DNA of 64,000 bases from Kitasatospora kifunensis (GCF_014203855.1 NZ_JACHJV010000002.1:186001-250000), one strand, 5' to 3'; numbered from the stretch's first letter, positions 17,573 through 26,584 are shown. Made by a program: numbers and translations. Notes: generated by a model from the sequence alone, not told the origin.

Positions 17573-18825
17573 CCGCGCCCCGCCACGTGCCCCTCGCGGC
17601 TGGCGCCGAAGCCGACCGCTACCTGGGGGAGCAACAGCAGGAGCAGGCCCGCCAGCGGGAGCGTCCAGTTGCCCGAGGCGTCGTGCAGCGCACCCAGCAG
17701 GGCGGGCCCGGTGGACGCCAGGATGTAGCCGAAGCACTGGGCCATGCTGGAGAGTTGGGCGGTGTGGCGCAGGTCGGGGGAGCGCTGCACGATGAACAGC
17801 AGCGCGAGGCTGATGCTCACGCCTTGGCCGAGGCCGAGCAGGACCATCCAGAGGTAGGCGCCGCCGGCCGGTGCCGCCAGCAGCCCGGTGAAGCCCAGCG
17901 CGCAGCCGAGTGCGCCGATAGCAGCCAGCACTCCGGCGGGCAGCCGCCTGCCGACGATGACGGGTGCCACGAACGAGCCCAGGATGCCGAGCAGGGAGGA
18001 GAAGGAGAGCATCCAGCCGGCATCGCCCTCGCTCAGGCCCGCGTCCTTGAGCAGGCTCGGCAGCCAGGCCGCGGCCGCGTAGTAGTTGAGCGACTGCAGC
18101 CCCATGAACGCGGTGACCTGCCAGGCCAGCGGGGAGCGCCACAGGCCGCGCACCGGGTGGGCGGCCTGCTGGGCCGCCCCGGCGGAGACGGTGGTGCGGC
18201 GGCGGGTCTGCGGCAGCCACACCGCGGCGGCGACCAGGGCGAGCGCGCCCCAACAGGCCAGCGTGGTGCGCCAGGAGAATCCGGCGGCGTGCTGGACGGG
18301 GACGGTGACACCTGCGGCAAGCGCGGCACCGGCGAACAGCGACATGGAGTACAGACCCGTCATCAGGCCCGCCCGGTTCGGGAAGTCGCGCTTGATCAGG
18401 CCGGGCAGCAGGACGTTGGCCACCGCGATCCCGGCGCCGATGACCACGGTGCCGGCGAACAGGGCGAGGACGGAGTCCAGCAGCCGCAGCGCGGTGCCCG
18501 CGCAGACCAGCGCCATGGTCAGGAGCAGCGCGCGTTCCACGCCCAGCCGGCGCCCGATCCTGGGCGCGAGCGGGGCGAGCAGGCCGAAGCAGAGCAGGGG
18601 CAGCGCCGTCAGGAGGCTGGTGGCGGTGGCCGACATGCCGCTGTCGGTGCGGATGGTGTCGGCCAGCGGGGAGACCGCGACGAGTGCGGGGCGCAGGTTG
18701 AGCGCGAGCATGACCACCCCGAAGCCCAGGAAGAGCAGGCCCCGCCCCGCGCCCAGCGGCGCGGGTACCGGGTCGGCGGCGGCGTTCATGGGTGTCTCGG
18801 CCGCGGTCGATATGTTGTCAGGCAC
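17569..18825 (-). CDS. CynX/NimT-type MFS transporter
   Basis: Twelve-helix major facilitator of about 418 aa in the cyanate/2-nitroimidazole transporter group. Diagnostic segments are LALNLRPALVAVSPL in helix 1 and RLGVERALLLTMAL after helix 3. The start is taken as GTG 18825, because GAGGAA lies 6 nt upstream and this codon overlaps the stop of the GntR-type regulator gene by 8 nt, implying translational coupling. An ATG 12 codons earlier lies inside the regulator gene and lacks a ribosome binding site. Substrate is unknown; the coupled FadR-type regulator suggests a carboxylic acid or other small organic anion. The coding end meets the Usp gene tail to tail. Confidence 0.87.
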   Translation of the reverse strand: MPDNISTAAETPMNAAADPVPAPLGAGRGLLFLGFGVVMLALNLRPALVAVSPLADTIRTDSGMSATATSLLTALPLLCFGLLAPLAPRIGRRLGVERALLLTMALVCAGTALRLLDSVLALFAGTVVIGAGIAVANVLLPGLIKRDFPNRAGLMTGLYSMSLFAGAALAAGVTVPVQHAAGFSWRTTLACWGALALVAAAVWLPQTRRRTTVSAGAAQQAAHPVRGLWRSPLAWQVTAFMGLQSLNYYAAAAWLPSLLKDAGLSEGDAGWMLSFSSLLGILGSFVAPVIVGRRLPAGVLAAIGALGCALGFTGLLAAPAGGAYLWMVLLGLGQGVSISLALLFIVQRSPDLRHTAQLSSMAQCFGYILASTGPALLGALHDASGNWTLPLAGLLLLLLPQVAVGFGASREGHVAGRG

Positions 18826-19552
18826 GGTGTTCCTCAGTGGAGTTGGTCTGCTGGTCGTCACCGTCTGTCTCGCGCAGTGTGGCCACGGCCTCGGCCAGAT
18901 GGGCCAGTGCGTGGCGTTCGGCGGCGTCGGCGTCGCGGGCCTCGATCGCGTCGACGATCGCCGCGTGGGCGTCGAACTGGTGGCGTACCGGGTCGGGCAG
19001 CGGCTGGCCGACCACCGCGTGCAGCGCGGTGCGCAGGGCTTCGCCGAGGTGCTCGTACAGCTCGGCCAGGACGGCGTTGTGCGCGGCGGCGGCCACCGCG
19101 CGGTGGAAGGAGAGGTCGGCGTCGACGAAGGCGGCCATGTCGTCGGCCCGCCAGGCGTCGTCGCGCTGCGCGAGCGCCGCCCGCAACGCGCGCAGGTCGT
19201 CCTCGGTACGGCGCTGGGCGGCGTACCGGGCCGCGTCGCGCTCGAGTGCGGCCCGGACCTCGTACACCTCCAGGTCAGCGGCCCGGCTCAGGCGCCGCTG
19301 TACGGCCGCGCCGAAGTCGCTGCTGGCGCGGACGTAGGTCCCGTCGCCTTGGCGCGGTTCGAGCAGCCCGGTGTGTACCAGCGCGCGTACGGCCTCGCGG
19401 ACGGTGTTGCGGCCGACGTCGAGCTGTTCGACCAGCAGCGGCTCGGCCGGGATCTTGCTCCCGACGGGCCACTCGCCCTCGCTGATCAGGCGTTCGAGCT
19501 GCTCGATCACCAGGTCCACGAGGTTGGCACGGGCGGTGTTCCGCAGTGGCAT
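18818..19552 (-). CDS. FadR-subfamily GntR transcriptional regulator
   Basis: GntR-type regulator of 244 aa. The winged helix-turn-helix is at residues 10-75 (LVDLVIEQLERLISEGEW, VGRNTVREAVRALVHTGLLE, GDGTYVRA). The FCD ligand-binding domain follows (about 90-235), with the metal-binding Asp/His residues in DADLSFHRAV and HQFDAHAAIVDAI and a terminal His in ERHALAHL. It is the first gene of a two-gene operon with the CynX-type transporter. A perfect palindrome 86-108 bp upstream of its start is a good candidate for its operator. Confidence 0.9.
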   Translation of the reverse strand: MPLRNTARANLVDLVIEQLERLISEGEWPVGSKIPAEPLLVEQLDVGRNTVREAVRALVHTGLLEPRQGDGTYVRASSDFGAAVQRRLSRAADLEVYEVRAALERDAARYAAQRRTEDDLRALRAALAQRDDAWRADDMAAFVDADLSFHRAVAAAAHNAVLAELYEHLGEALRTALHAVVGQPLPDPVRHQFDAHAAIVDAIEARDADAAERHALAHLAEAVATLRETDGDDQQTNSTEEHRA

Positions 19553-19637
19553 CGGGCGTCCTCCTCAAGCTGCTCGCCGGCCCGCTCGTGGCCCACTCAC
19601 ACGTCCGCTCACGGGTCTGACACTTCGCGATTCCAGT

Positions 19638-19660
19638 AAACATGGGAACATCCCATGTTT
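19638..19660. promoter_or_regulatory. Perfect 10-bp inverted repeat, candidate FadR-type operator
   Basis: Arms AAACATGGGA and TCCCATGTTT are separated by ACA. The site lies between the divergent regulator gene (start 19552) and the gene at 19758, in a locally AT-richer patch. Length, symmetry and position fit a dimeric GntR/FadR operator. It may also control the divergent gene. Confidence 0.7.
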
Positions 19661-19757
19661 GCCGGCGTCAAGCGGCGCCGCGCCACGCACCGACCGACCC
19701 GCCGCGTTGGTACCGTGGCGGCCGGGTACCGGCCACCGATCCCGGGAGGGGCAGCGG

Positions 19758-20381
19758 ATGAGCAAGTGGCAGGATTTCAAGAACAATTGGCGGTCGAAGA
19801 AGGCGGAAGAGGACACCCGCGAACGCGCGACGGACGCGGAAGCGAACGCCCGACAGGCGCGGCGAGCCGACGACGAGACCACGGCCGTGACCGAGGAAGA
19901 GGAGGTCAGGGCGTTGAACGAGGCCATCTCCCGGGCACACGGGCAGTTGGCGGACAGCGTCCAGCGGCTGCGCGAGGCGGGGGAGGACCCCGAAGTCGTG
20001 GCCGCGTTCGAGCAGGCCTGCACGACGCGCATGGTGCCCGGCCCCGACGGCACGACCAGGCCGACGAGCTTCATGGGTGTTGCCTGGGAGCAGATCGAAG
20101 CCCACGTCCTGGACGCGGTCCGCGCCGATGTCGCGCGCAAACGCGCCGCCGCACAGCCCGGTACCCGCGAACAGCGGGTCGAGCTGATCCGGGCCGCGAC
20201 GGGCCGAGCCAGCGCGCACGGCCGTCAGGGCGATCCCGTGGCCGAGCTGGACCAGATCGCCCGCGAGCGCGGTGACATCGACCCGGTCCTCCTGGAGCAC
20301 CTGCGGCACGTGCTGGCGACGAATCCGAAGGTCCTCGCCTCCTACCCGAACTCGGGCCGGACTCGACGGGGCGACGGCTGA
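19758..20381 (+). CDS. Hypothetical charged coiled-coil protein
   Basis: Soluble protein of 207 aa not assigned to a family. The N-terminal 60 residues are highly charged and helical (KKAEEDTRERATDAEANARQ), followed by a segment LNEAISRAHGQLADSVQRLR typical of a coiled coil. A central part has TTRMVPGPDGTTRPTSFMGV and WEQIEAHVLDAVRADVARK. There is no signal peptide or membrane segment. The ATG has GGGAGGGG 7-9 nt upstream. It diverges from the FadR-type regulator across the palindrome at 19638, so shared control is possible. Confidence 0.7.
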   Translation: MSKWQDFKNNWRSKKAEEDTRERATDAEANARQARRADDETTAVTEEEEVRALNEAISRAHGQLADSVQRLREAGEDPEVVAAFEQACTTRMVPGPDGTTRPTSFMGVAWEQIEAHVLDAVRADVARKRAAAQPGTREQRVELIRAATGRASAHGRQGDPVAELDQIARERGDIDPVLLEHLRHVLATNPKVLASYPNSGRTRRGDG

Positions 20382-20425
20382 CACCAGCGCGGACTCTCAC
20401 ACCACCGGCCGCCGTACCAGCGTCC

Positions 20426-21427
20426 TCAGCTCTGATGCGTGGTGCCGCTCTGATGCGTGGTGCCGCCCTGGGCCCGGACCTGGGTCGGCAGTGCGCCCCA
20501 GTGCCGCCGGAACGCGGCGCTGAAGTGCCGGGCGTCCGGGTAGCCGCAGGAGCGGGCGATGGCCGCGACGGAGAGCGAGCGCAGGGTGGGATCGGCCAGG
20601 CGCTGCGCGGCGACGCCGAGCCGGTAGCGGGTCAGGTAGGCGATGATCGTGCAGCCCGCCGCCTGCTGGAACAGCCGTGCCGCGTGCCGTTCGCTCAGGT
20701 GGACCTGGGCGGCGACGTCCCGGACCCGTACCGGGCGGTCGAAGTTGTCGTCGAGGTAGCGGGCCATCCTGGCCACGGCTGCCGCCGCCCGCCCGCCCGG
20801 CGCGGGGGTCGGGCGAGGGGTGGTGGCGGGGTGGTCGGCCAGGGCGCGGGCGCAGCCGAGCACCAGTGCCGAGCCGAGTGCGGCCAGCAGGTCGGCGCTG
20901 CCGGGTCCGGGTCGCGCGGCCTCCTCGGCGAGTGTCACCAGCAGCCGGGGGAGCGGGGTCTCGGCGGCCGGGACGACCTGGCGCGGGCCGGCCGCGAAGG
21001 CGTCCAGCAGGGCGAGGGTGTCGGGGCGGTCCGGTCCGGCGTCGCGCGGGCCGTGTTGTGGACCGCGGCGTGGAGCGCGCTGTGGAGCGCGCTGTGGCCC
21101 GCGTTCGGGGACCATCGTCCAGGACCAGAAGACGATGCCGAGCGGATCGCGTGCGTCGGTGGTGATCTCGTGGACGTCGCCGGGGCGGGCCACGAACAAC
21201 TCGCCGCTCCCGACCGGGTGTTCCGTTGCCCCCGTGCGGAACGTGCCACGCCCGGCGTAGGCGTAGCAGAGCTCGAAGTAGGAGTGGCTGTGCCGGAAGT
21301 TGCGCCACGGCTCGGGCGGGTAGAACCCCCAGTCGACGAACTCGACCCGCCGTCCGGCCAGGGTGACCCCCAGCCGCACGGCGTTGAGCAGCGGGATGGC
21401 GGCGCCCGCCCGGGCCAGTTCGGTCAC
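20426..21427 (-). CDS. AraC-family transcriptional regulator
   Basis: AraC/XylS regulator of 333 aa. An N-terminal cupin-type ligand domain (about residues 20-110, with HSHSYFELCYAYAGRGTF and SGELFVARPGDVHEI) is joined by a low-complexity linker to the double helix-turn-helix (about 225-320, with VRDVAAQVHLSERHAARLFQ and IARSCGYPDARHFSAAFRRH). The GTG at 21427 overlaps the dioxygenase stop as GTGA, indicating translational coupling. The linker and the tail contain short duplications (QRAPQRAPRRGPQ; GTTHQSGTTHQS). It probably senses the substrate or product of the coupled PhyH enzyme. Confidence 0.85.
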   Translation of the reverse strand: MTELARAGAAIPLLNAVRLGVTLAGRRVEFVDWGFYPPEPWRNFRHSHSYFELCYAYAGRGTFRTGATEHPVGSGELFVARPGDVHEITTDARDPLGIVFWSWTMVPERGPQRAPQRAPRRGPQHGPRDAGPDRPDTLALLDAFAAGPRQVVPAAETPLPRLLVTLAEEAARPGPGSADLLAALGSALVLGCARALADHPATTPRPTPAPGGRAAAAVARMARYLDDNFDRPVRVRDVAAQVHLSERHAARLFQQAAGCTIIAYLTRYRLGVAAQRLADPTLRSLSVAAIARSCGYPDARHFSAAFRRHWGALPTQVRAQGGTTHQSGTTHQS

Positions 21428-22248
21428 TTCGGCTCGTTCGTCCCCTCTGTGCGGCGCGCGGTGGGGGTCCGGCGTGCGGTCGGGGTTCGGCGCGCGGTGG
21501 GGTCGATGCCGCGCAGCACCATGCCCTGGCCGAGGGACCAGGTGTGCTCGTCCACAGTGGGTCGGTCCGCCGGATCGCGGAACTGTACCAGCCAGGTGGT
21601 GCGGGCCTCCTGGGAGGTGTTCAGCCCCGAGCCGTGCACGGTGAGGTAGCTGAAGAAGAGGACGTCGCCGGCTTCGGCCGGGCACGGCTGGGTGTCCTGA
21701 AGCCGCCAGGTGTCGGGCGGCAGGTGCCAACTGCCGTCCTCCACATGGGGCAGCGGCCCCAGCCGGTGGCTGCCGGGGACGGCCCGAATGCAGCCCTTCT
21801 CCTGCGGCGCGTCGTCGAAGTGGAAGACCGCGGCGGCGACGGTGTGCTCGGCGTGCGGGAAGAACGGGTGGTCCTGGTGCAGGGGGAACGGCGAGCCGGT
21901 CTCCGGCGGCTTGATGAACATCTTGGTGTGGTGCAGCTGGACGTTGGGCCCGCCGAGCAGCGCCGCCGCCACGTCGGTGAACCGGGGGTCGACCAGCAGC
22001 CGGGCGAACGCGGCCGAGTGGAACTGGGTGTCGTGGGCGTGTTTGAGGGAGGTGCGTGTGGCGGACGCGCCCGCGACGGCGCGCGCGCTGGCCCAGGTCG
22101 GGTCGACGTCGGAGTTGAGGCGGGCGGCGAGAGCGTGGCACTCCTCCCGCATCGCCAGCGCCTCCTGCCTGCTGATCAGGTTCTTGACCAGGAGAAAGCC
22201 GTTCTCGTGGTAGGCGGCAAGCTCTTCGGGGCTCAGGGGTTCGGTCAT
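21424..22248 (-). CDS. Phytanoyl-CoA-dioxygenase-family Fe(II)/2-oxoglutarate oxygenase
   Basis: PhyH-family oxygenase of 274 aa, expected to hydroxylate a small organic substrate using 2-oxoglutarate and O2. The iron facial triad is visible: His124 and Asp126 in PLHQDHPFF and His205 in TVHGSGLN. Arg216 in SQEARTTWL is the likely 2-oxoglutarate anchor. The start MTEPLSPEELAAYHENGF is typical of the family. The last 25 residues are three in-frame repeats (PTARRT) created by 18-bp duplications. It forms a coupled pair with the AraC regulator. It could act in breakdown of an ether, quaternary ammonium or acyl compound; the sequence does not decide. Confidence 0.85.
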   Translation of the reverse strand: MTEPLSPEELAAYHENGFLLVKNLISRQEALAMREECHALAARLNSDVDPTWASARAVAGASATRTSLKHAHDTQFHSAAFARLLVDPRFTDVAAALLGGPNVQLHHTKMFIKPPETGSPFPLHQDHPFFPHAEHTVAAAVFHFDDAPQEKGCIRAVPGSHRLGPLPHVEDGSWHLPPDTWRLQDTQPCPAEAGDVLFFSYLTVHGSGLNTSQEARTTWLVQFRDPADRPTVDEHTWSLGQGMVLRGIDPTARRTPTARRTPTARRTEGTNEPK

Positions 22249-22426
22249 GGCTCGACGCTAGGCGCGCGGGTCGGACCGGACTGAGCGGTGATGCGGACGG
22301 CCAGGTGGGTTTTCCGGACATCGGCATCCGACCGGCCTCCCCAACTTGACCTGAAATCAGCGGTGCTGACACCACAATCTCGCCATCAGTTGTTCATTTG
22401 AAATTCTATAAGTTAACCTTGGGTCT

Positions 22427-22753
22427 ATGTCTGATCACCATACGTTGCTCGGCTCCGTCAGTCAGACGCTGCGGGAGGCCGGGCTCCCACTCGCCAAGAA
22501 GGACGACGGAACCGCCGGGGCGGTGGTGTCCAGCCAGGCCCACGGCGTCACGGTCGTCTGGCAAACAGGTGTGCAGAGCGCCGCGGTCAGCTCACCCGCC
22601 ACCGGCACCGTCGGCCGCGCCCACGGCGCCGCCGCCATCCGCTCCCCGCACTTCCGCTCCGCCCTGCGCCTCGCGGCGCTGCTGGCCGAGGCCGGCTACC
22701 ACAGCGATCACACCGGTGACCGGGTCCTGGTCAGCAACCCGGCTCCCCGGTGA
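22427..22753 (+). CDS. Small hypothetical protein, possible short-leader mRNA
   Basis: A 108-aa soluble protein of unknown function, with DHHTLLGSVSQTLREAGLPL at the start and FRSALRLAALLAEAGYHSDH before the end. It looks like a small mixed alpha/beta domain. No Shine-Dalgarno is seen. An AT-rich stretch with TATAAG at 22407-22412 lies 14 nt before the ATG, consistent with a promoter giving a very short leader. The region 22330-22425 is noticeably less GC-rich than its surroundings and also serves the divergent dioxygenase gene. Confidence 0.6.
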   Translation: MSDHHTLLGSVSQTLREAGLPLAKKDDGTAGAVVSSQAHGVTVVWQTGVQSAAVSSPATGTVGRAHGAAAIRSPHFRSALRLAALLAEAGYHSDHTGDRVLVSNPAPR

Positions 22754-22880
22754 GGCCCTGGACGCCGCGCTGACGCGCCGCGGCCCCCGCTGAACGGTTG
22801 CGACCCCACCCCATCCGCCGCCTCCCTGACTACTATGCAACTCGACTACTCGAGCACAGCAAGGACGCCGGGGAGCGCGG

Positions 22881-23837
22881 ATGGAGCTGGAGCTTCGACA
22901 TTTACGGGCGCTGTGCGCGATCGCGGATGCGGGGAGCATGGGCCGGGCCGCGGCCCAGCTGGGGTGTTCGCAGCAGGCGATGAGCACGCAACTGCGCCGG
23001 ATCGAGCTGCACTTCGGCGAGCCGCTGTTCGAGCGCACCACCGTGGGGGTGCGGCCGACCCGGTACGGCGTGGAGGTGGTCGCCCGGGCCCGCGACGTGC
23101 TGGCCCGCGCGGAGGCCGTGGGACGGCGAGCGGTCGAGGACGCGCCACCGCGGCCGGTGTTGCGGCTGGCCGCCACCAACTCCCCGATCCTGTCCGGCCT
23201 GATCGGGCGGGTGCGGGCCGAACTGCCTGATCTGGCGCTGACCGTGAGCAGCGTCTACGCCTCCTCCCAGATCGTCGAGCTGCTGGAGCGGGGTGGGCTC
23301 GACGCCGCGATCGGCGTGGACTACCCGGGGCTGGAACTGCGGCACTCCAGCGCTGTCGAGCATCGCGGGATCGTCACCGAGCCCTCGTTCGTCGCCCTGC
23401 CGGCAGGGCACCGGCTCAGGCACCGCACCGAGGTGGCGCTCGCCGACCTGGCCGAGGACCCCTGGTTCATCACCCCCGATGACGGTGCCGGGTGGCCTGG
23501 CGTCTTCTACGCGGCTTGCGAGGCGGCCGGGTTCACCCCGGCGGTGGCGCACGAGTTCCTCGGCGACCGGCTCCAGTTGCTGAGCATGATCGCCGAGGGC
23601 CTGGGCGTCTCGCTGGTGCAGGCGACGATCCGGCCGATCCCCAGCGTCATCGTCAAGCCCCTGATCGGCACGCCGCTCTGGTGCCGCTACCTGCTGGTCT
23701 GGCGCAGGGAGAGCGTCGCAGAGGAGGTCGTGGTCTCGCTGCTCGGCTCGGCCTCCGCCTCCTACCGCGACCTGATTGCGCGGGCGCCGCACTTCCAGGC
23801 CTGGGCGGCGCGGACCTACCGCGGGACGTTTCCGTAA
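22881..23837 (+). CDS. LysR-family transcriptional regulator
   Basis: LysR-type regulator of 318 aa. The winged helix-turn-helix covers residues 1-65 (ELRHLRALCAIADAGSMGRA, LGCSQQAMSTQLRRIE, LFERT). The periplasmic-binding-like effector domain follows (about 90-300, with VLRLAATNSPILSGLIGRV and DAAIGVDYPG). The start ATG at 22881 has GGGGAGCGCGG 8-12 nt upstream. No divergent target gene is present; the next gene downstream encodes the collagenase-like protein after 141 bp. The target is therefore unclear. Confidence 0.87.
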   Translation: MELELRHLRALCAIADAGSMGRAAAQLGCSQQAMSTQLRRIELHFGEPLFERTTVGVRPTRYGVEVVARARDVLARAEAVGRRAVEDAPPRPVLRLAATNSPILSGLIGRVRAELPDLALTVSSVYASSQIVELLERGGLDAAIGVDYPGLELRHSSAVEHRGIVTEPSFVALPAGHRLRHRTEVALADLAEDPWFITPDDGAGWPGVFYAACEAAGFTPAVAHEFLGDRLQLLSMIAEGLGVSLVQATIRPIPSVIVKPLIGTPLWCRYLLVWRRESVAEEVVVSLLGSASASYRDLIARAPHFQAWAARTYRGTFP

Positions 23838-23978
23838 AGGTACGGCCACGGATGTTGTGGCGAGGACATTTCAATCGCTGTTCCTGTCCGCATTGTTCGG
23901 GCGGCCGCGCGGTGAGACGGTGCGTCACACGTTTCCCGCACGATTCGCGAATCGGACATCGCCCCCGAAGGAGCAGCG

Positions 23979-26477
23979 ATGCGCCATCGATCCATCCTGC
24001 CCAGATTCCTGGCCGCAGGCACAGTGACACTCGCCATGCTCGTCGGTCTGTCGACCGCTCCGGCCTTTGCCGCGACCGGCTCGACGACCGTCCTCCCGCC
24101 CGGTAGCGGCTCGCACCGCCTGGCCGAGCCCGCGCCCATGGGGGCCGTCGTCGGCGGCACCGACGCGGCCGCGGTCCAGCACGGCCGGCTCGCCGCCGCC
24201 CAACTCCCGCCACAACGGCCGGAATCGTCGCGGCCCCCGGAGAGCGCCAAGGACGCCAAGAAGGCCGCCGCGCAGTCCTGCAGTCCGGCCGACTTCGGCG
24301 CCCTGAGCGGCTCGGCGCTGGCCTCCTACGTCGAGAACTCGACCACCGACTGCATCAACTCGCTGTTCACCATCACCGGCAGCAACGCGCAGGAGGTGTT
24401 CAAGGAAGCCCAGTTGATCCCCGTCACCCAGGCGTTCCAGAGTCTGGCGTCGAGCTACACCGGCAGCGACTCGGCCGGAATCTGGCAGCTGATCCTGTAC
24501 CTGCGCGCCGGATACTACGTCCAGTACAACGACTCGACGGACGTCGGCTCCTACGACGCTACCCTGTCGACGGACGTCCAGCACGCCCTCGATGCCTTCT
24601 TCGCCAACTCGCAGAGCGCCGACGTCTCTTCGGACAACGGCGGCGTCCTGGGCGACGCCGTGATCCTGACCGACAGCGCCAATCTGCAGGGCGACTACCT
24701 GAGCGTCTACCAGCGGATACTCACCGCGTACAACAGCTCGTGGGACGCCTACTACAGCATGGACGCCGCCGTCTACGACGTCTACACCCCGCTGTGGCGC
24801 GGACAGTACAACCCCGCCTTCGTCACCGCGCTGACCGCTGATCCGAGCGTCATCGACACGCTCTCCAGCTTCGCGCTCGGCCACACCGGCATGCTCGGTG
24901 GCAACAACACGTTCATGGTCGCCGACGCCGGCAACGACCTTGCCGCGTATGTCCAGTTCACCGCGCTCCAGGCCAAGGTGCGGCCGCTGATGCTGGGCCT
25001 GTTGCAGGCCTCGGCGATCTCCGGCCCGACCGCCGCGCTGTGGATCGACGTCGCGCAGCAGGCCAACGGCTTCGACGCGGGCAACTGCTCGTACTACGGC
25101 GTCTGCAACCTGGTGGCCCAGGCCACCGCGGCGGCGCTGCCGATCACGCACCCCTGCAGCTCGGAGATCACCATCCTGGCGCAGTCGCTCAGCGCCACCC
25201 AGCTGGACGCGGCGTGCTCCGAACTCGCGGGCCAGGACGCGTACTTCCAGGGCGTGGTCAAGGACAACGGCCCGATCCCCAACCAGTACAACGACACCGA
25301 CAACATCGTCGTCTTCTCGAGCTCCCTCGACTACGAGATCTACGCGCCGGTGATCTACGGCGTCACCACGGACAACGGCGGCATCACCCTCTACGGCACC
25401 CCGTCCACGCCGGGCAACCAGGACTACTCCATCCTGTACCAGGATCCCGGCACCGACGGCTACACGGACAACATCTGGAACCTCAACTACGAGTACACGC
25501 ACTTCCTCGACGCGCGCTACGACACCATGGGCACCTGGGCCGACATGGAGACGGAGCCCAACATCTGGTGGATCGAGGGCATTTCCGGCTACATCACCTA
25601 CGGCTACCGGGGCATCACCGACACCGACGCGGTGACCGACGCCGGGCAGCACACCTACCCGCTGAGCACCCTGTGGCAGACCACCTACGCCAACAGCAAC
25701 AACGACCGGGTCTTCCCGTGGAGCTACCTGGCGGTGCGTTACATGGTCGAACAGCACCCCAGTGACCTGCAGACGATCCTGGGCGACTTCCGGGTCGGCA
25801 ACTACACCGCCGGCTACGACTACTACGCCACCACCATCGGCACCCGCTACGACGCCGACTTCAACACCTGGCTCGACACCATCGCGACCAGCACCCCGGG
25901 AACACCGACGGCCGCCTTCGGCACGGCGCTCAGCGGGCTGACGGCCGCCTTCACCGACCACTCCACCGAGTCGGGCAGCGGCAGCATCACCGGCTGGTCC
26001 TGGAACTTCGGCGACGGAGCGAGCGCCACGACGCAGAACCCCTCGCACACCTACGCGGCGGGTGGAACCTACAACGTCACGCTGACCGTGACCGACAGCA
26101 ACGGGAAGACCTCCAGCACCTCCCAGCCGGTGACCGTGAGCGGCGTCAGCCCGTGCACGGCCGCCAACCCGCAGCAGCTGGACCAGAACTGCTCCCGGGC
26201 GAACCAGTCCGCCACCGCGGGGAACCTGGACTACCTGTGGATCTACCTCCCGGCCGGCACCACCACGCTCAATGTCACCACGAGCGGCGGCACCGGGACC
26301 GCCTACCTCTACTACGACCCCACCACCTGGGCCACGAACACCAACTACACGGCTGAGTCGACCAACCCCGGCACCGCGCAGAGCCTCACCGTCACCAACA
26401 CGAGTGCGGGTTACCGGTACGTCAGCCTGTACGCCGACACCACGTTCAGCGGCGTGACGGTGACCACGCAGTATTGA
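23979..26477 (+). CDS. Secreted M9-type collagenase homologue with altered zinc motif, PKD and PPC domains
   Basis: Exported protein of 832 aa related to clostridial/actinomycete M9 collagenases. Order: signal peptide (ending APAFAA), M9 N-terminal activator region (about residues 95-330), peptidase region (about 340-640), a PKD domain (about 645-722; GWSWNFGDGAS, HTYAAGGTYNVTLTV) and a pre-peptidase C-terminal (PPC) domain (about 735-832). The peptidase helix reads NLNYEYTHFLDARYD, so the first His of HEYTH is Tyr504 (codon TAC at 25488). Glu505, His508 and the downstream ligand Glu in WWIEG remain, but the family's AEY after EG reads SGY. Loss of one zinc ligand suggests reduced or no protease activity, leaving a possible binding role. 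GAAGGAG precedes the ATG. Confidence 0.85.
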   Translation: MRHRSILPRFLAAGTVTLAMLVGLSTAPAFAATGSTTVLPPGSGSHRLAEPAPMGAVVGGTDAAAVQHGRLAAAQLPPQRPESSRPPESAKDAKKAAAQSCSPADFGALSGSALASYVENSTTDCINSLFTITGSNAQEVFKEAQLIPVTQAFQSLASSYTGSDSAGIWQLILYLRAGYYVQYNDSTDVGSYDATLSTDVQHALDAFFANSQSADVSSDNGGVLGDAVILTDSANLQGDYLSVYQRILTAYNSSWDAYYSMDAAVYDVYTPLWRGQYNPAFVTALTADPSVIDTLSSFALGHTGMLGGNNTFMVADAGNDLAAYVQFTALQAKVRPLMLGLLQASAISGPTAALWIDVAQQANGFDAGNCSYYGVCNLVAQATAAALPITHPCSSEITILAQSLSATQLDAACSELAGQDAYFQGVVKDNGPIPNQYNDTDNIVVFSSSLDYEIYAPVIYGVTTDNGGITLYGTPSTPGNQDYSILYQDPGTDGYTDNIWNLNYEYTHFLDARYDTMGTWADMETEPNIWWIEGISGYITYGYRGITDTDAVTDAGQHTYPLSTLWQTTYANSNNDRVFPWSYLAVRYMVEQHPSDLQTILGDFRVGNYTAGYDYYATTIGTRYDADFNTWLDTIATSTPGTPTAAFGTALSGLTAAFTDHSTESGSGSITGWSWNFGDGASATTQNPSHTYAAGGTYNVTLTVTDSNGKTSSTSQPVTVSGVSPCTAANPQQLDQNCSRANQSATAGNLDYLWIYLPAGTTTLNVTTSGGTGTAYLYYDPTTWATNTNYTAESTNPGTAQSLTVTNTSAGYRYVSLYADTTFSGVTVTTQY

Positions 26478-26504
26478 ACCGCCATGCGGCGCCTGGGCGC
26501 TGTA

Positions 26505-26546
26505 GGGGCCTGTTCCCCGGGGGCTTCCCCCCGAGGAACAGGCCCC
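26505..26546. terminator. Bidirectional hairpin terminator between convergent genes
   Basis: Arms GGGGCCTGTTCC and GGAACAGGCCCC pair perfectly over 12 bp. After one mismatch the stem continues with six G-C pairs to a tight loop. It sits between the stops of the collagenase-like and ricin-lectin genes and probably ends both transcripts. Confidence 0.85.
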
Positions 26547-26584
26547 AGGCCGCTCGACGCCTCACGGGCGCCCGCGCGGGTCGG

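Noticed and set aside
22390..22412. Confident sigma-70-type promoter before the gene at 22427
   Set aside because: TATAAG is present but no -35 box with proper spacing was found, so it is mentioned only as a possibility.
23925..26048. 707-codon minus-strand frame opposite the collagenase gene
   Set aside because: Val/Gly/Arg-rich antisense shadow with no domains; the sense strand carries signal peptide, PKD and PPC domains.
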